Notes under the pieces: generated by a model
What the model saw: the letters and a program-made list of their open reading frames with translations, nothing else
Told to the model about the DNA's origin: nothing
Database searches by the model: none
Source of the DNA: Brettanomyces bruxellensis
Taxonomy: Eukaryota > Ascomycota > Pichiomycetes > Pichiales > Pichiaceae
Direction: 5' to 3'
NCBI RefSeq assembly: GCF_011074885.1
Contig: NC_054690.1
Location: 1,555,001 to 1,619,000 of the forward strand
Length of the DNA: 64,000 nt
Program-made: the position numbers and the translations under genes
Part shown: one piece after another, positions 21,401 through 30,426 of the stretch
Layout: each line of letters opens with the position of its first letter
How positions within the stretch are numbered: position 1 is the first letter of the stretch

Positions 21401-22844
21401 CAGAAGAAGGATTAGCCAACTGGGAAAAGAAGAAAGAGTTAAATATCTCCACTTGGTTGTCGCCCAAATGGCCTGCCTCTTTAGCTTTTCTGTAGTTGAA
21501 GTTGAGGAAGAAGTCAACAATGGAGTCGTTAATCCAGTTACTGTTGTAGAGACATGTGAAGTCATTATTTGTGATTATCATAGTCTTCTTGGGTGCAATC
21601 TTGTAGTGTAAAGGGGGTCGAAAGACAATCTGATCCCGATATGGGATAGCCTCCGTAACAATTTCTGCCACATCTGGTGATAGAACGTTCGTTTGCTTGC
21701 CATTAAGATCTTCTGGATGCTGATCATCATCCAAATCAAGCCTTATCTCCATCTTGTGCGCCTTGTGATAGTCGATATTTCTATGCGATCTACTTCTGAG
21801 CTGCATGTACGAATCTGACCCGAGTATGCCTACAAAATTCGGATCTTTCACTTTTAACCTTGTCTTTCTCTCCGACCCATAAAATGTCTTTGTGCTCGTT
21901 GCTGAAAGGCCAGCATTGTCTGAAAAGGAGCTGACCTTCACCTCTGCACCATATTCTTCAAGACGATGAACAAGGTCATCGTATTTATTTCGGCTGCAAG
22001 GATCCAGATGAATTCTGACGGTTTTAAAAGTGACCTCCGATGTTCTCAGCTTGCCTTTCATTATCTCCTTCAATTTCAAGATCACGCATATCCGAAAATC
22101 CGCCCGATGCTCACTTATGTATACTATTTCCACCTGGCTTGGTTGAATGTTTATAAACGATGTATCCAACTCATTCCGTATAATAATTCCTTTTGAAGAA
22201 CAAAACATGGTGAGTGGCTTGCTTGTTCGACATGCGTTAGATCCATCTTTGAGAAAAAGCCGTAGGACTTTCATTTCTGTCACATCTTCCTCGCTTTGCG
22301 TTTTCTGCTTTGTAATTTGCATTTCTTCCACATTTTCGATACTCTTCTCTCTATTTTCAGCATCTGGAACATTGATTGGGATGGGTCCATCTTGAAACGA
22401 AGGCGATTCAGGCTCATACACCGGTTTTCTATGCAACTGTTTGATCGGGGATGAAATATCAACAATTTTGTTGTGACTTAAAACACTTTGCGCCAGTCTC
22501 AAAGATTCATCTATTTGGGAATTAGAAAACGATGCTCCTTCAGGCGGACTCACTAACCGAATAGGCGAGACAGGCTCAATGTCCATATGCAGAGGCCTGG
22601 GTGTCAACCGTCGTCTTTTGTGATGATATGTCGAATTTGGCCTTATCGAACCCGTAAGAGTGTCTGTGGGTCTTACACGCCTTCGGCCGACTTGTAATGA
22701 CCGAAACTTCTTGTTTGCGTCAATTCTATGTATGGATGGTCGAAAAAGTGATGGCGAATCGGAGCTTCCGAGCTTTCTTCCATGTAATCTTGGGTTCATT
22801 AACCGCTTCTGCTGATTATCCTCTTGAATTGTGTATATGGCCAT
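18438..22844 (-). CDS. ULP2: SUMO-specific protease Ulp2
   Basis: Ulp2 trims poly-SUMO chains in the nucleus. The protein is 1,468 aa, longer than S. cerevisiae Ulp2 (1,034). The C48 peptidase domain spans about 420-690: NDFTCLYNSNWINDSIVDFF, then catalytic His515 in SELHWYSV, Asp617 in YILDSL and Cys667 in FNDCGLHVIYNL. About 85 charged residues are inserted between the His and Asp strands. The N-terminal 400 residues are basic with a mid-region folded segment (about 195-300). The 700-residue C-terminal tail is low complexity: acidic/Lys-rich, a Thr/Asn/Gly repeat block, and three 18-bp repeats encoding KKEKAQ. The first ATG is used; the neighbouring TIM44 gene is divergent. Confidence 0.9.
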   Translation of the reverse strand: MAIYTIQEDNQQKRLMNPRLHGRKLGSSDSPSLFRPSIHRIDANKKFRSLQVGRRRVRPTDTLTGSIRPNSTYHHKRRRLTPRPLHMDIEPVSPIRLVSPPEGASFSNSQIDESLRLAQSVLSHNKIVDISSPIKQLHRKPVYEPESPSFQDGPIPINVPDAENREKSIENVEEMQITKQKTQSEEDVTEMKVLRLFLKDGSNACRTSKPLTMFCSSKGIIIRNELDTSFINIQPSQVEIVYISEHRADFRICVILKLKEIMKGKLRTSEVTFKTVRIHLDPCSRNKYDDLVHRLEEYGAEVKVSSFSDNAGLSATSTKTFYGSERKTRLKVKDPNFVGILGSDSYMQLRSRSHRNIDYHKAHKMEIRLDLDDDQHPEDLNGKQTNVLSPDVAEIVTEAIPYRDQIVFRPPLHYKIAPKKTMIITNNDFTCLYNSNWINDSIVDFFLNFNYRKAKEAGHLGDNQVEIFNSFFFSQLANPSSVVENCYNNVKSWFKTTDDLFDHEYVIIPIMSELHWYSVIIYNLPGVKKQSMAKRRDHAIVEKKMSRLKKDDASDDSKSSVKNESPVKKDDLLGSTSQQKEPESSPSKRKELNIPKEKGLLRKRKKYFESGHIYILDSLRKMHVSVAPLLKNFLIGYAKDKYNLDLDTSDFVRHNAPIPRQKNFNDCGLHVIYNLNVFFQDPKSFQEKVLSKTARVSNDIFRPEERKRMRPTLRKVLIKLLKKQVETSGGDSSKIGTETNDTVAKEKIINGQKADADGDKASSGNDVKSDNEDDDLIIIEPKPIKDAEDDPAGRLSFPVTLKYHSVEPSSDESKKLENTSLNNFSITASKVGSLNIKDADAEISHRMNPEKTQNEDKDSEIQKKDRITDISTGDKLVESGILKMENWEKTTLGTELARNNEDNKILLENKVGNIDSTIEHHTFKDGDISGGKSSMKSKRDKKELEMVPDELLKEENLLEIGKEKKAIVRSRNMMIHKISHQREERNRIKYESEEKSMIKHDSDDLIKKESAPVLINLEQEHENVMNNVYGVKIQKEKDLDEKLLRKRGPRRLGNGGNGGKNGQLMAVDKSRRASNGTSTVDTTKAIETTGKADRKEMYKNMDTELEDDLKSAKDNISMRVGGRQEVQIWKEVNIISDKSVKDSETETQESEQSASQFEPSREASSSSGLEHDLDVSRPTEVKLQIEDRTAKKDDKKDEEVHDRSGTSTGNIGNSTEINTGTNTINIGINIGTDTGANTVINISTNAGTNAGTTGSNTSTNSDNDIDTGTDNTASDSEYDDGDGDQEWTETSYSRSKAGKRGRKRSRKRKDYSLPNGIESISARLGRRRKNMEKLNLSEQPDEREESVFSVTPVKLVETKPLVVPSSPLKGRQRKRWVKRNTKEKGQEKEKEKAQKKEKAQKKEKAQKKEQNYTVGSIAIDSNDNMISFKNPLQRPTSISFLGASKRGSRIRLRKKPGKKKRGRRGKRN
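18618..18671 (-). repeat. Three 18-bp tandem repeats in the ULP2 tail
   Basis: Three near-identical 18-bp units (CTCTTTCTTTTGCGCCTT, the first copy with one change) encoding a repeated Lys/Glu/Ala/Gln hexapeptide. They lie in frame near the C-terminus of ULP2 and are prone to copy-number change without frameshift. Confidence 0.85.
19029..19229 (-). repeat. Degenerate Thr/Asn/Gly repeat block in ULP2
   Basis: Imperfect short repeats built on 'ccagtattagtgccaat'-like units, encoding alternating Thr-Asn-Thr-Gly/Ile-Asn-Ile runs. This is in-frame low-complexity coding DNA, not an intergenic repeat. Confidence 0.65.
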
Positions 22845-24054
22845 CGTAAGAAATATTGCAGCGCCAACTTTTGCTTCTGCCTTAAAGATGATTCTTTTGT
22901 ACTCTGTTTGTTCTTTGTGAAGAAGAAAAAAATAATAGTTTGCGCTTCACCTTTGAATATATTTGCTGTTTCAAGTTATTGCCAACCTAGTATGAAATTC
23001 GTTAAATAATGATCTGTAAATTTGAGAGGCTTTGGCTGGGCATATAATTCAGTCTCAAAGCCTCATTCAATTATCCTGTGACTTGATTACCTAACGATTG
23101 ACAATAAACGAAAGCAGGTAGTCCTATTATGTTAGTGTGATCGACGTGTAAATGGGTTGAACTTGTATCCTATTGGTATGCGGAGATCAAGTTCGATTTA
23201 TCGACTGTGCGTTGTTGGGCAACAGAGCGATCCTAAAAAACGGAGGAAAAAAATAGACGATAGAAAAAAAAAAAAAGATAGAGATAGGAATATGGAATAT
23301 TAGTACTGGTTCACGGATGCGCTGATTCGTTAAGAAACAAAATCCTCTGTTTCTGGTAATGAAACAGAATACAACAATTGCAAACTATCAAACAAATATA
23401 TTAAAGGAGAAAGAATACGTAAATGCCATTTTCCAATTGTAGAGATAATGAATAAATCTATGGTTTTGATCAATTTTTGTATGTGCCCTTACTGCCCTCT
23501 CTGGGGCCATAAACTTGAATTTTATTTGTGCATAGCCACAACTGCTCAGATGTTCTCACAGCCACAGCAGCCATCAGGCATACGATCGACGCGCCGGCAT
23601 CTGGAAAGGTGAGGAAAATTTTTTATTTTTTGCTCTATGTTAATTTTTCTCGGGAGGTGGGGGAGCCGACAATCCGGCAAGAGACTTCGCGGACGATATG
23701 AAAAATAAAAATAATAACAAATAGGGTAGAAAATCTCACTCTGTAGGACTCCACATAATAGTCAGCGGGTTGAAATAATTTTGAGTGGAGATAATTTGTG
23801 CATGACAACGAATATTCTTTTTATTCACAACATGCAAGTTTACTTCAAAAATTTATTTAGATCAAGGCTGCAAAGTAAACCAGAGAACAGTGCGTTCATT
23901 TAAGACAGGAGAAAGATACATCTTGAAGATATTTCCCTAAAATCTTGTACATAGGGGAAACAGTGTCAGAAATCTTTCCGGAATCTTCAAATTGATCTTT
24001 ACCAAACGCATTTTTGCCCAAGGAAGTTGATACCAGGAACTGAAGAACGGCAAA
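22845..24054. promoter_or_regulatory. Divergent intergenic region ULP2 / TIM44
   Basis: About 1.2 kb. It contains an A-run at 23263-23276, a G-rich patch near 23651-23670 and AT-rich DNA elsewhere. No open frame above 61 codons, no tRNA boxes and no branch-point-bearing intron were identified. It is long for a simple divergent promoter in this window, so an unrecognised ncRNA cannot be excluded. Confidence 0.5.
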
Positions 24055-25380
24055 ATGTTGAGAAGTGGCGTGGCAAGAAGCACACAGCAGGCCCTTATTA
24101 GAGGCTCTGGGCTGAGAAATGCTCGTTTCAGTTCAAAAACTATATATAACAATATTGCCTCAATCAACGCAGGGGCACGGTACATGCAGAAAAACTGGAA
24201 TGTAAGACAATTTCAAACATGCAGCAGTGCAGGGTACCCACAGTCGCCAATGAAGGTGTTTGTGGATACATTCAGAAAGGAGTGGAAAAAGAGTACAGAG
24301 CTTAATGATCAGATCAAACAGCTTAAGAGTGCTACTGACGAGATGGGAGACAGTGAGGCATTTAAAAAAGCCAGGGAGGCATATTTGAAGGCACAGAAGC
24401 AGTCTGGAACTATTGCAAAGACCGCTGCCAAGGCTGCAGAGGCAGTTGGTGGTGCAGCAGCAAAAGCATGGGATTCACCAGTTGGAAAAGGTGTCCGTAA
24501 GACTGTAGAAGCAACTGCAGATGTTGCAGACAAGGTGATCGAGCCTGTGAGGAAGACAAAGGCATATAAGGAGGCAAAAGAGGCGTACGATGAAGGAGCG
24601 TCGTATTATGGACTGTATGAGACGAAAGAACAGAGGAGAAAAAGACGAGAGAGGGAAAAATTGAAAGAGCCAAAGACTGTGAAGGCCAACGATGATGCTG
24701 GCATGTCAGTTGTGGCTGTGGATGCAAAACCAAAGGAGAGCTTGAAGGATAAGTTCAAACTGGCGCCAAATTCGCCTTTGAAGAAGGCTAGTTCATTTCT
24801 TAAGGAGAAATGGGAGGAGGCAGACAACCCACTTCTTGTTTTGATCAGGAACGTTGGCCACAAGATCAACAAGCTTTTCGCAGAGACCGAGAATGCGAAA
24901 GTGGTCAAGGCTTTCCAGCAGATGGATCCAAACTTCACAGTGACGAAATTTAACAAGAAGTTGCGTGAATACATCGTCCCGGAGGTTTTAGATGCTTACG
25001 AGTCTGGAGACCAGAAGACACTAAAGAAATGGCTTTCGGAGGCACCTTTCAACATAATAATGACGCAGCAGAAGCAGCTTCACCAACAGGGTGTTATAAA
25101 TGACGGCAGAATCCTCGACATCAGAAATGTTAGTGTTGTGGCATACAAAATACTCGAGCCAAATGAAACTCCCGTGCTAGTTACAGGATCAAGAGTGCAG
25201 GAAATCGTTTCATTCAGAAATGCAAAGACTGGTGCCGTGGTTGCAGGATCTGATGAGGATATAGTTGTGTCATCATATGCAATGGTTCTTACTAGAATAC
25301 CTGAAGAAATGGATGATCCAGTTACTGATGGATGGAGGGTGCTAGAGTTTGTCAAGGGTGGCTCTAGAACGTTTACCTGA
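24055..25380 (+). CDS. TIM44: Mitochondrial import motor subunit Tim44
   Basis: Tim44 tethers mtHsp70 to the TIM23 channel on the matrix side. The protein is 441 aa (S. cerevisiae 431). A basic N-terminus (MLRSGVARSTQQALIRGSG) is a plausible presequence. It is followed by PMKVFVDTFRKEWKKSTEL, a coiled-coil/Lys-Ala-rich section (about 80-200) and the C-terminal Tim44 domain (about 245-435), with NPLLVLIRNVGHKI, AFQQMDPNF and DGWRVLEFVKGGSRTF. The start is the first ATG. It is divergent from ULP2. Confidence 0.93.
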   Translation: MLRSGVARSTQQALIRGSGLRNARFSSKTIYNNIASINAGARYMQKNWNVRQFQTCSSAGYPQSPMKVFVDTFRKEWKKSTELNDQIKQLKSATDEMGDSEAFKKAREAYLKAQKQSGTIAKTAAKAAEAVGGAAAKAWDSPVGKGVRKTVEATADVADKVIEPVRKTKAYKEAKEAYDEGASYYGLYETKEQRRKRREREKLKEPKTVKANDDAGMSVVAVDAKPKESLKDKFKLAPNSPLKKASSFLKEKWEEADNPLLVLIRNVGHKINKLFAETENAKVVKAFQQMDPNFTVTKFNKKLREYIVPEVLDAYESGDQKTLKKWLSEAPFNIIMTQQKQLHQQGVINDGRILDIRNVSVVAYKILEPNETPVLVTGSRVQEIVSFRNAKTGAVVAGSDEDIVVSSYAMVLTRIPEEMDDPVTDGWRVLEFVKGGSRTFT

Positions 25381-25746
25381 TGCGATATTTCATAAATTTG
25401 TTTTGCTTCTTTCTTTTTTGTTCTTCGTTATCGTTTGTCATTAATTGTAAATAGTGGTACAAATTAGCCATCAGGTTTCATCATATCCTGTTACCTATAA
25501 TATGTTAAGGTGAAGCATCCGGGCGTTGTGTCTTTTATAAAATCATACTTTCTGTGCGCTAATATAGTGCGAATTGACCATAATGCATTTTTCATAAAAT
25601 TCTGCATATCAGCAATCCACTTCTTTTTTATAACTTCCCGTTGCATATTCCAATATAATCCGAATCAACCACTATGTATCTTTTCATAACGTACTCTTCC
25701 ACACAAAATGCTAATGTATCATACTGCACATCCACATCTCACCTTC
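25381..25746. terminator. Convergent 3' region TIM44 / zinc-finger gene
   Basis: About 365 bp between two convergent stops. It is AT-rich with imperfectly repeated phrases such as CATAAAAT/CATAATGC and TTTTTTATAAC. It presumably contains both polyadenylation sites. No gene seen. Confidence 0.4.
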
Positions 25747-26386
25747 CTATAGTATACTCTTCTTCTTATTACCTTTGATCCGCTTCTTGAACGTGACTTT
25801 CAACGCTGGCAGCTCTCCATCTTCATCATAACCACCATCGCCATCAAAAGTAGACCCACTTTCTTGATTGAAGTTCCAACTGCTAAGCTCATTCTCAAAC
25901 GCTGACTTGCTTCTGTTATTTATTGCAACTACAGGAGCGTTTGACTCTTCAATATGCCGATCCGGACTTTCTATCTCCTTCTTTTCTCCCTCAGATACTT
26001 CACTCCAGCCATTAAGATCTGCGGATACAAACTCTGCCTTTTTCTTATGTAATTCAGCCCGTTTCTTGTTGAAAAGTTTACTTGCACGCCTTGGTTTTTC
26101 AACCTGGCCAAAATGCTTTTCTCCCACTTTTGATATAGAATGACCATATAATTCCTTATTTGCTACATTCAGCTGCACTTGCTCTTCTTTATACTTCTTT
26201 TTCATCTTGTATATTTTGTCAGACAAGCTCCTTTTGTGCTTGGAACTTGCCTCATGGCCCTTTTTCATATTTGAATCCACAAACTAGTAATATGTTAGTA
26301 ATATGTTAGTAAGGTTGGAATTTGCTGAAAGAGCAGTTACTCTATCTACTTACCGTTCGACATATCTTACACCAATACCGCGACAT
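25747..26386 (-). CDS. U1-type C2H2 zinc-finger protein, two exons (possible splicing factor)
   Basis: Two exons are needed. Exon 1 is 26386-26354 (ATG plus 10 codons, MSRYWCKICRT). The intron, 26353-26284 (70 bp), has donor GTAAGT, two TACTAAC boxes and acceptor TAG. Exon 2 is 26283-25747. The product is 189 aa. Splicing creates a U1/matrin-type finger C6-x2-C9-x11-H21-x5-H27 (CKIC...GHEASSKH), with both Cys on exon 1 and both His on exon 2. This form is typical of U1C- and WBP4/FBP21-like splicing proteins. The rest is Lys-rich and then acidic, with a basic C-terminus (VTFKKRIKGNKKK). I know no named yeast orthologue. It is divergent from CWF19, 250 bp apart, which supports a splicing role by context only. 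Confidence 0.75.
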
Positions 26387-26636
26387 AGCGAGATATGTAT
26401 CTTTTAATTATTTGAAATTGATCGAGAGAACCTCTCTACTAACTTCAAGTAATATGTGACCTGTGCTGAAGAAGCGATAAGAGATATGGATATGAAAAAA
26501 AATAAATTGAGTGAAAATATGGATACATGTGGCGACAAAAAAGTTAGGAGGAAACAACTTTTCAGTAGATTAGTGTGTTTTATAAAATACTGGTTTTACA
26601 AGTACACGTTGGAAGAGAAACCTTTCACCTCAAACT

Positions 26637-28466
26637 ATGGATAAGACAAGAAATCCAAGTTTGAGATTCAAGCGCAATGTTGATGACAGTTTGAGACCAC
26701 GACATCATCACCATCATCGGCATCATCACTATCAAGATCAACAAAATAATAAAAGAACGATCCCAGATATTTATCAACAAGCTTCGAAAAAGGAGAAGGA
26801 TGATGTGGGAAAAGAAGAGAAGGATATAACTTATAAGGATAAGGACATATTGGCCGAATATACTGAGAAGTTTGATATTATTGAGGCTCCTGACTTTATT
26901 CCTTCGGATGATGAAAGTTCCTTAAATGCGAACACAATCAACAGAATCAAGGGCAAGGATGGCCATATTAATTTAATTACGGGAGAGGTGATTGATTCTA
27001 AACAACGTCAAAAGGGATTTGAGGCAGTTGAAATGGACGAAAATGACAGTAAAAACACAGATGATGGTAATACTTCAATCCAGGCAAGCAAACACAACAA
27101 GTCTATTCTTGATGTTGACTACACATTCGGCGATAGGGGAAGTAACTGGAGGATGATAAAGCTTGAAAATATCATTAAAGAAAGCAGATATGGGGAAAAA
27201 TCTGTTGAAAGTGAGGCTATGAACAGATATGGGGATTTAGCATTATTCTACATAGCAATGGAAGAGAGGGAAGAATTACAAAGAAGAAAGAGGACCAGAG
27301 ACAAGTCAAAATGGGTATTCAAACCAACAGGTAGAATTGCACGAGAACATGGCTTGTTATTGAATAGGGCACTAGAAGATGATGATTCCAAACAGGAAAG
27401 AAATGTTAATAAGAAACAAGTGAATGAGGCTCGAATACAGATGATGAAAGCAAGAATACGGAAACAACCTGACTTTAAGGATAAGGAGGAGAAGTATAAG
27501 GAGTTGAAGAGGAAATATGACGAGGTATCTGATGGAAAACCGATACATTCAGCTATTTCCCAAAATTCGTCGCCGATAACAGAAGATGAGATGTCAGTAG
27601 AGCAACTTGCAAAAAGAGAGCATTTAATGGGCTCTAATGAGTTCATGAAAACTACAGCGAAACAGTTGGCGTCTGTGAAATCTTTTGATAATGCAGATTT
27701 AGATTCCCAGGATGAAATGGCATTCACATTGGCAAAACTTGAAAGTAAGAAGAGGCCAAAGGACAACTTAAAAGCCTTAAAAATGCTCATGACAAATCCA
27801 AAACTTGCAAAGGCAATTTCACATTGCACGTACTGCCTCACAAACAATAGGAGTCATCCACCAGTCGTTAAAAGTACGCGGAGTTTTTACTTGAGTCTAA
27901 TGCCAAGACCAGAAGTCACAGAGGCAGGATGTATGATTGTTCCATACGAACATATTCGAAACTCACTAGAATTGGACACGGACCAAGCAGATGAGCTTAA
28001 GGATATGATGACAGAAATTTCTCTTTTATATTTCAAGAAGTGGCATAAAAACGTTATATTTTACGAAAACTCGGTTTCGGATTCTAACCACCTGACAATC
28101 AGGGTTGTTCCATTGCCGATCAGCTATAAACCGGATGTGATCAAGACATACTTTGTGAATGGTATACTTGAACATTATGACGAGGCCACAAGTACCCACA
28201 AGCCAGTAATAGACACTATGAGTGAAACAGGCCAGAAGTATGACAGTCTTATTGCGAAAAATGCACCTTTCTTCCATGCTTGGTTGACAGCAGAGGGTGG
28301 TGTTGGTCATATTGTTGAGGATTCTAACTGGCCCAAGGGTGATCTTTTTGCCAGGGAGATAATTGGTGGAATGTTGAATGTGGATGAATTTGTAGTGCAT
28401 TTAAAGCTCAGATTTGTTCGAGATGAGGACTTAATAAAAAAACTAAGGGCTGGTTTAGGAGATTGA
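26637..28466 (+). CDS. CWF19: Spliceosome-associated Cwf19-like protein
   Basis: A 609-aa CwfJ-family protein associated with late spliceosomes and intron-lariat turnover. The N-terminus has a His-rich patch (HHHHHRHHHY, about 22-31) and is Lys/Glu-rich to about 390. The CwfJ C-terminal domain 1 (HIT-like) begins at about 394 with HCTYCLTNN, then STRSFYLSLMPRPEV and the HIT-like HLTIRVVPLP. Domain 2 follows to the end (AFFHAWLTAEGG-type: PFFHAWLTAEGGVGHI, GGMLNVDE). The N-terminus lacks the metallophosphatase-like domain of Drn1/CWF19L1, so this is the Cwf19/CWF19L2 type. A 52-codon upstream frame (ATG 26486) overlaps the start. Confidence 0.9.
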   Translation: MDKTRNPSLRFKRNVDDSLRPRHHHHHRHHHYQDQQNNKRTIPDIYQQASKKEKDDVGKEEKDITYKDKDILAEYTEKFDIIEAPDFIPSDDESSLNANTINRIKGKDGHINLITGEVIDSKQRQKGFEAVEMDENDSKNTDDGNTSIQASKHNKSILDVDYTFGDRGSNWRMIKLENIIKESRYGEKSVESEAMNRYGDLALFYIAMEEREELQRRKRTRDKSKWVFKPTGRIAREHGLLLNRALEDDDSKQERNVNKKQVNEARIQMMKARIRKQPDFKDKEEKYKELKRKYDEVSDGKPIHSAISQNSSPITEDEMSVEQLAKREHLMGSNEFMKTTAKQLASVKSFDNADLDSQDEMAFTLAKLESKKRPKDNLKALKMLMTNPKLAKAISHCTYCLTNNRSHPPVVKSTRSFYLSLMPRPEVTEAGCMIVPYEHIRNSLELDTDQADELKDMMTEISLLYFKKWHKNVIFYENSVSDSNHLTIRVVPLPISYKPDVIKTYFVNGILEHYDEATSTHKPVIDTMSETGQKYDSLIAKNAPFFHAWLTAEGGVGHIVEDSNWPKGDLFAREIIGGMLNVDEFVVHLKLRFVRDEDLIKKLRAGLGD

Positions 28467-28863
28467 CAGGGAGAGTATGCGTTTGAAGGTGGGAAAATAT
28501 AATGATGAAATTGAATGAGAGAGATATAATAAAGTAATCATATAAAGTAATTAAGTAAATAAGTAATTAAGCGATTAAGCAATTGAATTGATTGAATTTG
28601 GGGGTATGAGACGGAAAAGCAAAATGAATAGAAATTGGAAAGAGTGAGAAAAAGACGACATAATCTAATCTACTGAGATTGTTTATCTAGACAAACAGCA
28701 CTTACACATGTTCATCAAAATTGTTAACATGATCAAAAAAATTTAAATTTGGATGAAATATAAAAAATACATAGGGCTGCTAAGAAGCCAGCTATGCCTT
28801 TGTACAAGTTTAACACAGAACAGAAAATAAAATGAACAATACAGTTTCTAGAGAAATCATCTA
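28467..28863. terminator. Convergent 3' region CWF19 / MDM38
   Basis: About 400 bp, very AT-rich, with phased TAAGTAAT/TAAGCAATT-type short repeats at 28535-28590 just after CWF19. It presumably contains both 3' ends. No gene recognised. Confidence 0.45.
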
Positions 28864-30426
28864 TCATTTCTTCTCTTCCGATTTCTTTGCATTCACATTC
28901 TTCTCATTCTCCTTCTTCTCATTCTCCTTCTTCTCATTCTCCTTCTTCTCCTTTTCCTTTCTCTCCTCCTCAGCCTCCTTCTCAACCTGTTTTCCAACCC
29001 GCTTCTGGACCTCAGAGTCATCATCCAAGTTCAACTTATCCTTGACCAAGACAACATTATCCTTCTCCTGAGCACTCTCAGCACGAATCAAGTGCTCTTG
29101 CTCCTTAAGAACATTGATACGTTGGGTAAAAGTAGCATTGTCCTGATCGACGTGCAATTCCTGGGCATGGTAGAATTCGATAGGAAGTGCAGTTAAAACA
29201 GTCTTCAAGGCCTCATACTGGTCAACGGAACCATTTGGCTGATCGTAAGTGTACGCATTGACAAGAATGGCCAAAGTAGATGGCAATTTATCACGAAGAC
29301 GCAACTGGAGCCAGTTTTCGAGCCAAGTTCTCATCTGCTGAGGTGTTGCCGTGTATGTTTTGATGCCTCGAGAAGCACAAGCAACCTGGAGCTCCTGAGT
29401 TGTCAGACTATCAACACCCTCGTAGTCGATAAGTCTGTCATCAGCCTTAATTTTGAGCATTTTGTGCCTTATCCTGTATCTGAGGATCTGGTCACTTCCA
29501 TACGGCCGCAAGTTGATGAACTTGGACATGGCCGTGAGGATGCTTCTCGAACAGTTATCCAAGATCAAGTCATCTTTGAAAAGTCTAGCGACTCTCATAA
29601 GTTGCTCTTTCGATATCTGGTCCGCTTTGTCATCCTTAAACTTTGCCATGAAGTCCTTGAAGTCCGCTCTCTGCTCATCGGTGATGTCAGTTGGGAGCAT
29701 CACTTTCTGTCTTGAAGATCTCAAAACGTGACTCACTTTAGTTCTCGTGTTTCTCAAAATCGTCATTTTCTTCTCCCTATCGAGCTTTGACTCGTATGTC
29801 GATGGAAGCAAATTTGGGAAGAGCTTCAAGGCAATTGGGAGTAGCAACTCCGCAAAGGGAACAATCACAAAAAAGGCAAATGGGAACAATCTGAGGGCAT
29901 CTGCAATCGTTCGCTGTAAAAGACGATATTCACGACGCGTAAGCTCGTATCCAGTACCCATTTTGACAAGTAAACGACAAGAAACCTTAATCTCCATACC
30001 AAGCAACTTTGTGCCGTCCCAATAATGCTTGAATCCGGCCTTGACACGAGTCATAAGTGGTGGTTTAACCTCTTTTGGCTTTTTTTCAGCTGCAACAACC
30101 TCTTTTGAGTCTGATTTCGAATCCTTTTTGGCTGCATCTTTTGCTACTGTCTTTTTTTCCACCTTCTGGGCATCTCTGGCCACCGGGAATGTCGAAAATT
30201 CTCTTAATCCAGGAACAAAAAGTGCCGATGCAGTAAAATTTCTTTGCATATTCGAAATTCGCCTTGGTACCACACCAAAAGGCATATGTGCCCTGCTCAA
30301 AACTCGGCCAGGATGTGATGGAGCAACAAATCGCATCAAGCTCATTGCAGGTTTCCAACCAACCGGCATCCTGGCAGTTATGCCTATAGTTGCCAATGTC
30401 TGGAATGTATTAGCTGTTCCAGGCAT
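28864..30426 (-). CDS. MDM38: LETM1-family inner-membrane protein Mdm38
   Basis: A LETM1 homologue of the mitochondrial inner membrane that supports K+/H+ exchange and binds mitoribosomes during insertion of mtDNA-encoded proteins. The 520-aa protein has a basic N-terminal presequence region, then PPLMTRVKAGFKHYWDGTKL (about 120-140) and one transmembrane helix at about 186-212 (LFPFAFFVIVPFAELLLPIAL) followed by the family's FPNLLPSTY. The LETM1 ribosome-binding domain follows (DRLIDYEGVDSLTTQELQVA; ACASRGIKTY). The tail is Lys/Glu/Asn-rich and repeat-built. Ylh47 is the paralogue alternative. Confidence 0.9.
   Translation of the reverse strand: MPGTANTFQTLATIGITARMPVGWKPAMSLMRFVAPSHPGRVLSRAHMPFGVVPRRISNMQRNFTASALFVPGLREFSTFPVARDAQKVEKKTVAKDAAKKDSKSDSKEVVAAEKKPKEVKPPLMTRVKAGFKHYWDGTKLLGMEIKVSCRLLVKMGTGYELTRREYRLLQRTIADALRLFPFAFFVIVPFAELLLPIALKLFPNLLPSTYESKLDREKKMTILRNTRTKVSHVLRSSRQKVMLPTDITDEQRADFKDFMAKFKDDKADQISKEQLMRVARLFKDDLILDNCSRSILTAMSKFINLRPYGSDQILRYRIRHKMLKIKADDRLIDYEGVDSLTTQELQVACASRGIKTYTATPQQMRTWLENWLQLRLRDKLPSTLAILVNAYTYDQPNGSVDQYEALKTVLTALPIEFYHAQELHVDQDNATFTQRINVLKEQEHLIRAESAQEKDNVVLVKDKLNLDDDSEVQKRVGKQVEKEAEEERKEKEKKENEKKENEKKENEKNVNAKKSEEKK
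28901..28945 (-). repeat. Three perfect 15-bp tandem repeats in the MDM38 tail
   Basis: TTCTCATTCTCCTTC repeated three times without change, encoding a Lys/Glu/Asn pentapeptide in frame at the C-terminus of Mdm38. Degenerate copies flank it. Confidence 0.9.

Noticed and set aside
26397..26450. A TACTAAC box (26438) on the + strand before CWF19, considered as a 5' intron
   Set aside because: No in-frame upstream exon could be joined, and the only donor nearby (GTATCT) gives no coherent coding exon. A 5' UTR intron is possible but unsupported.
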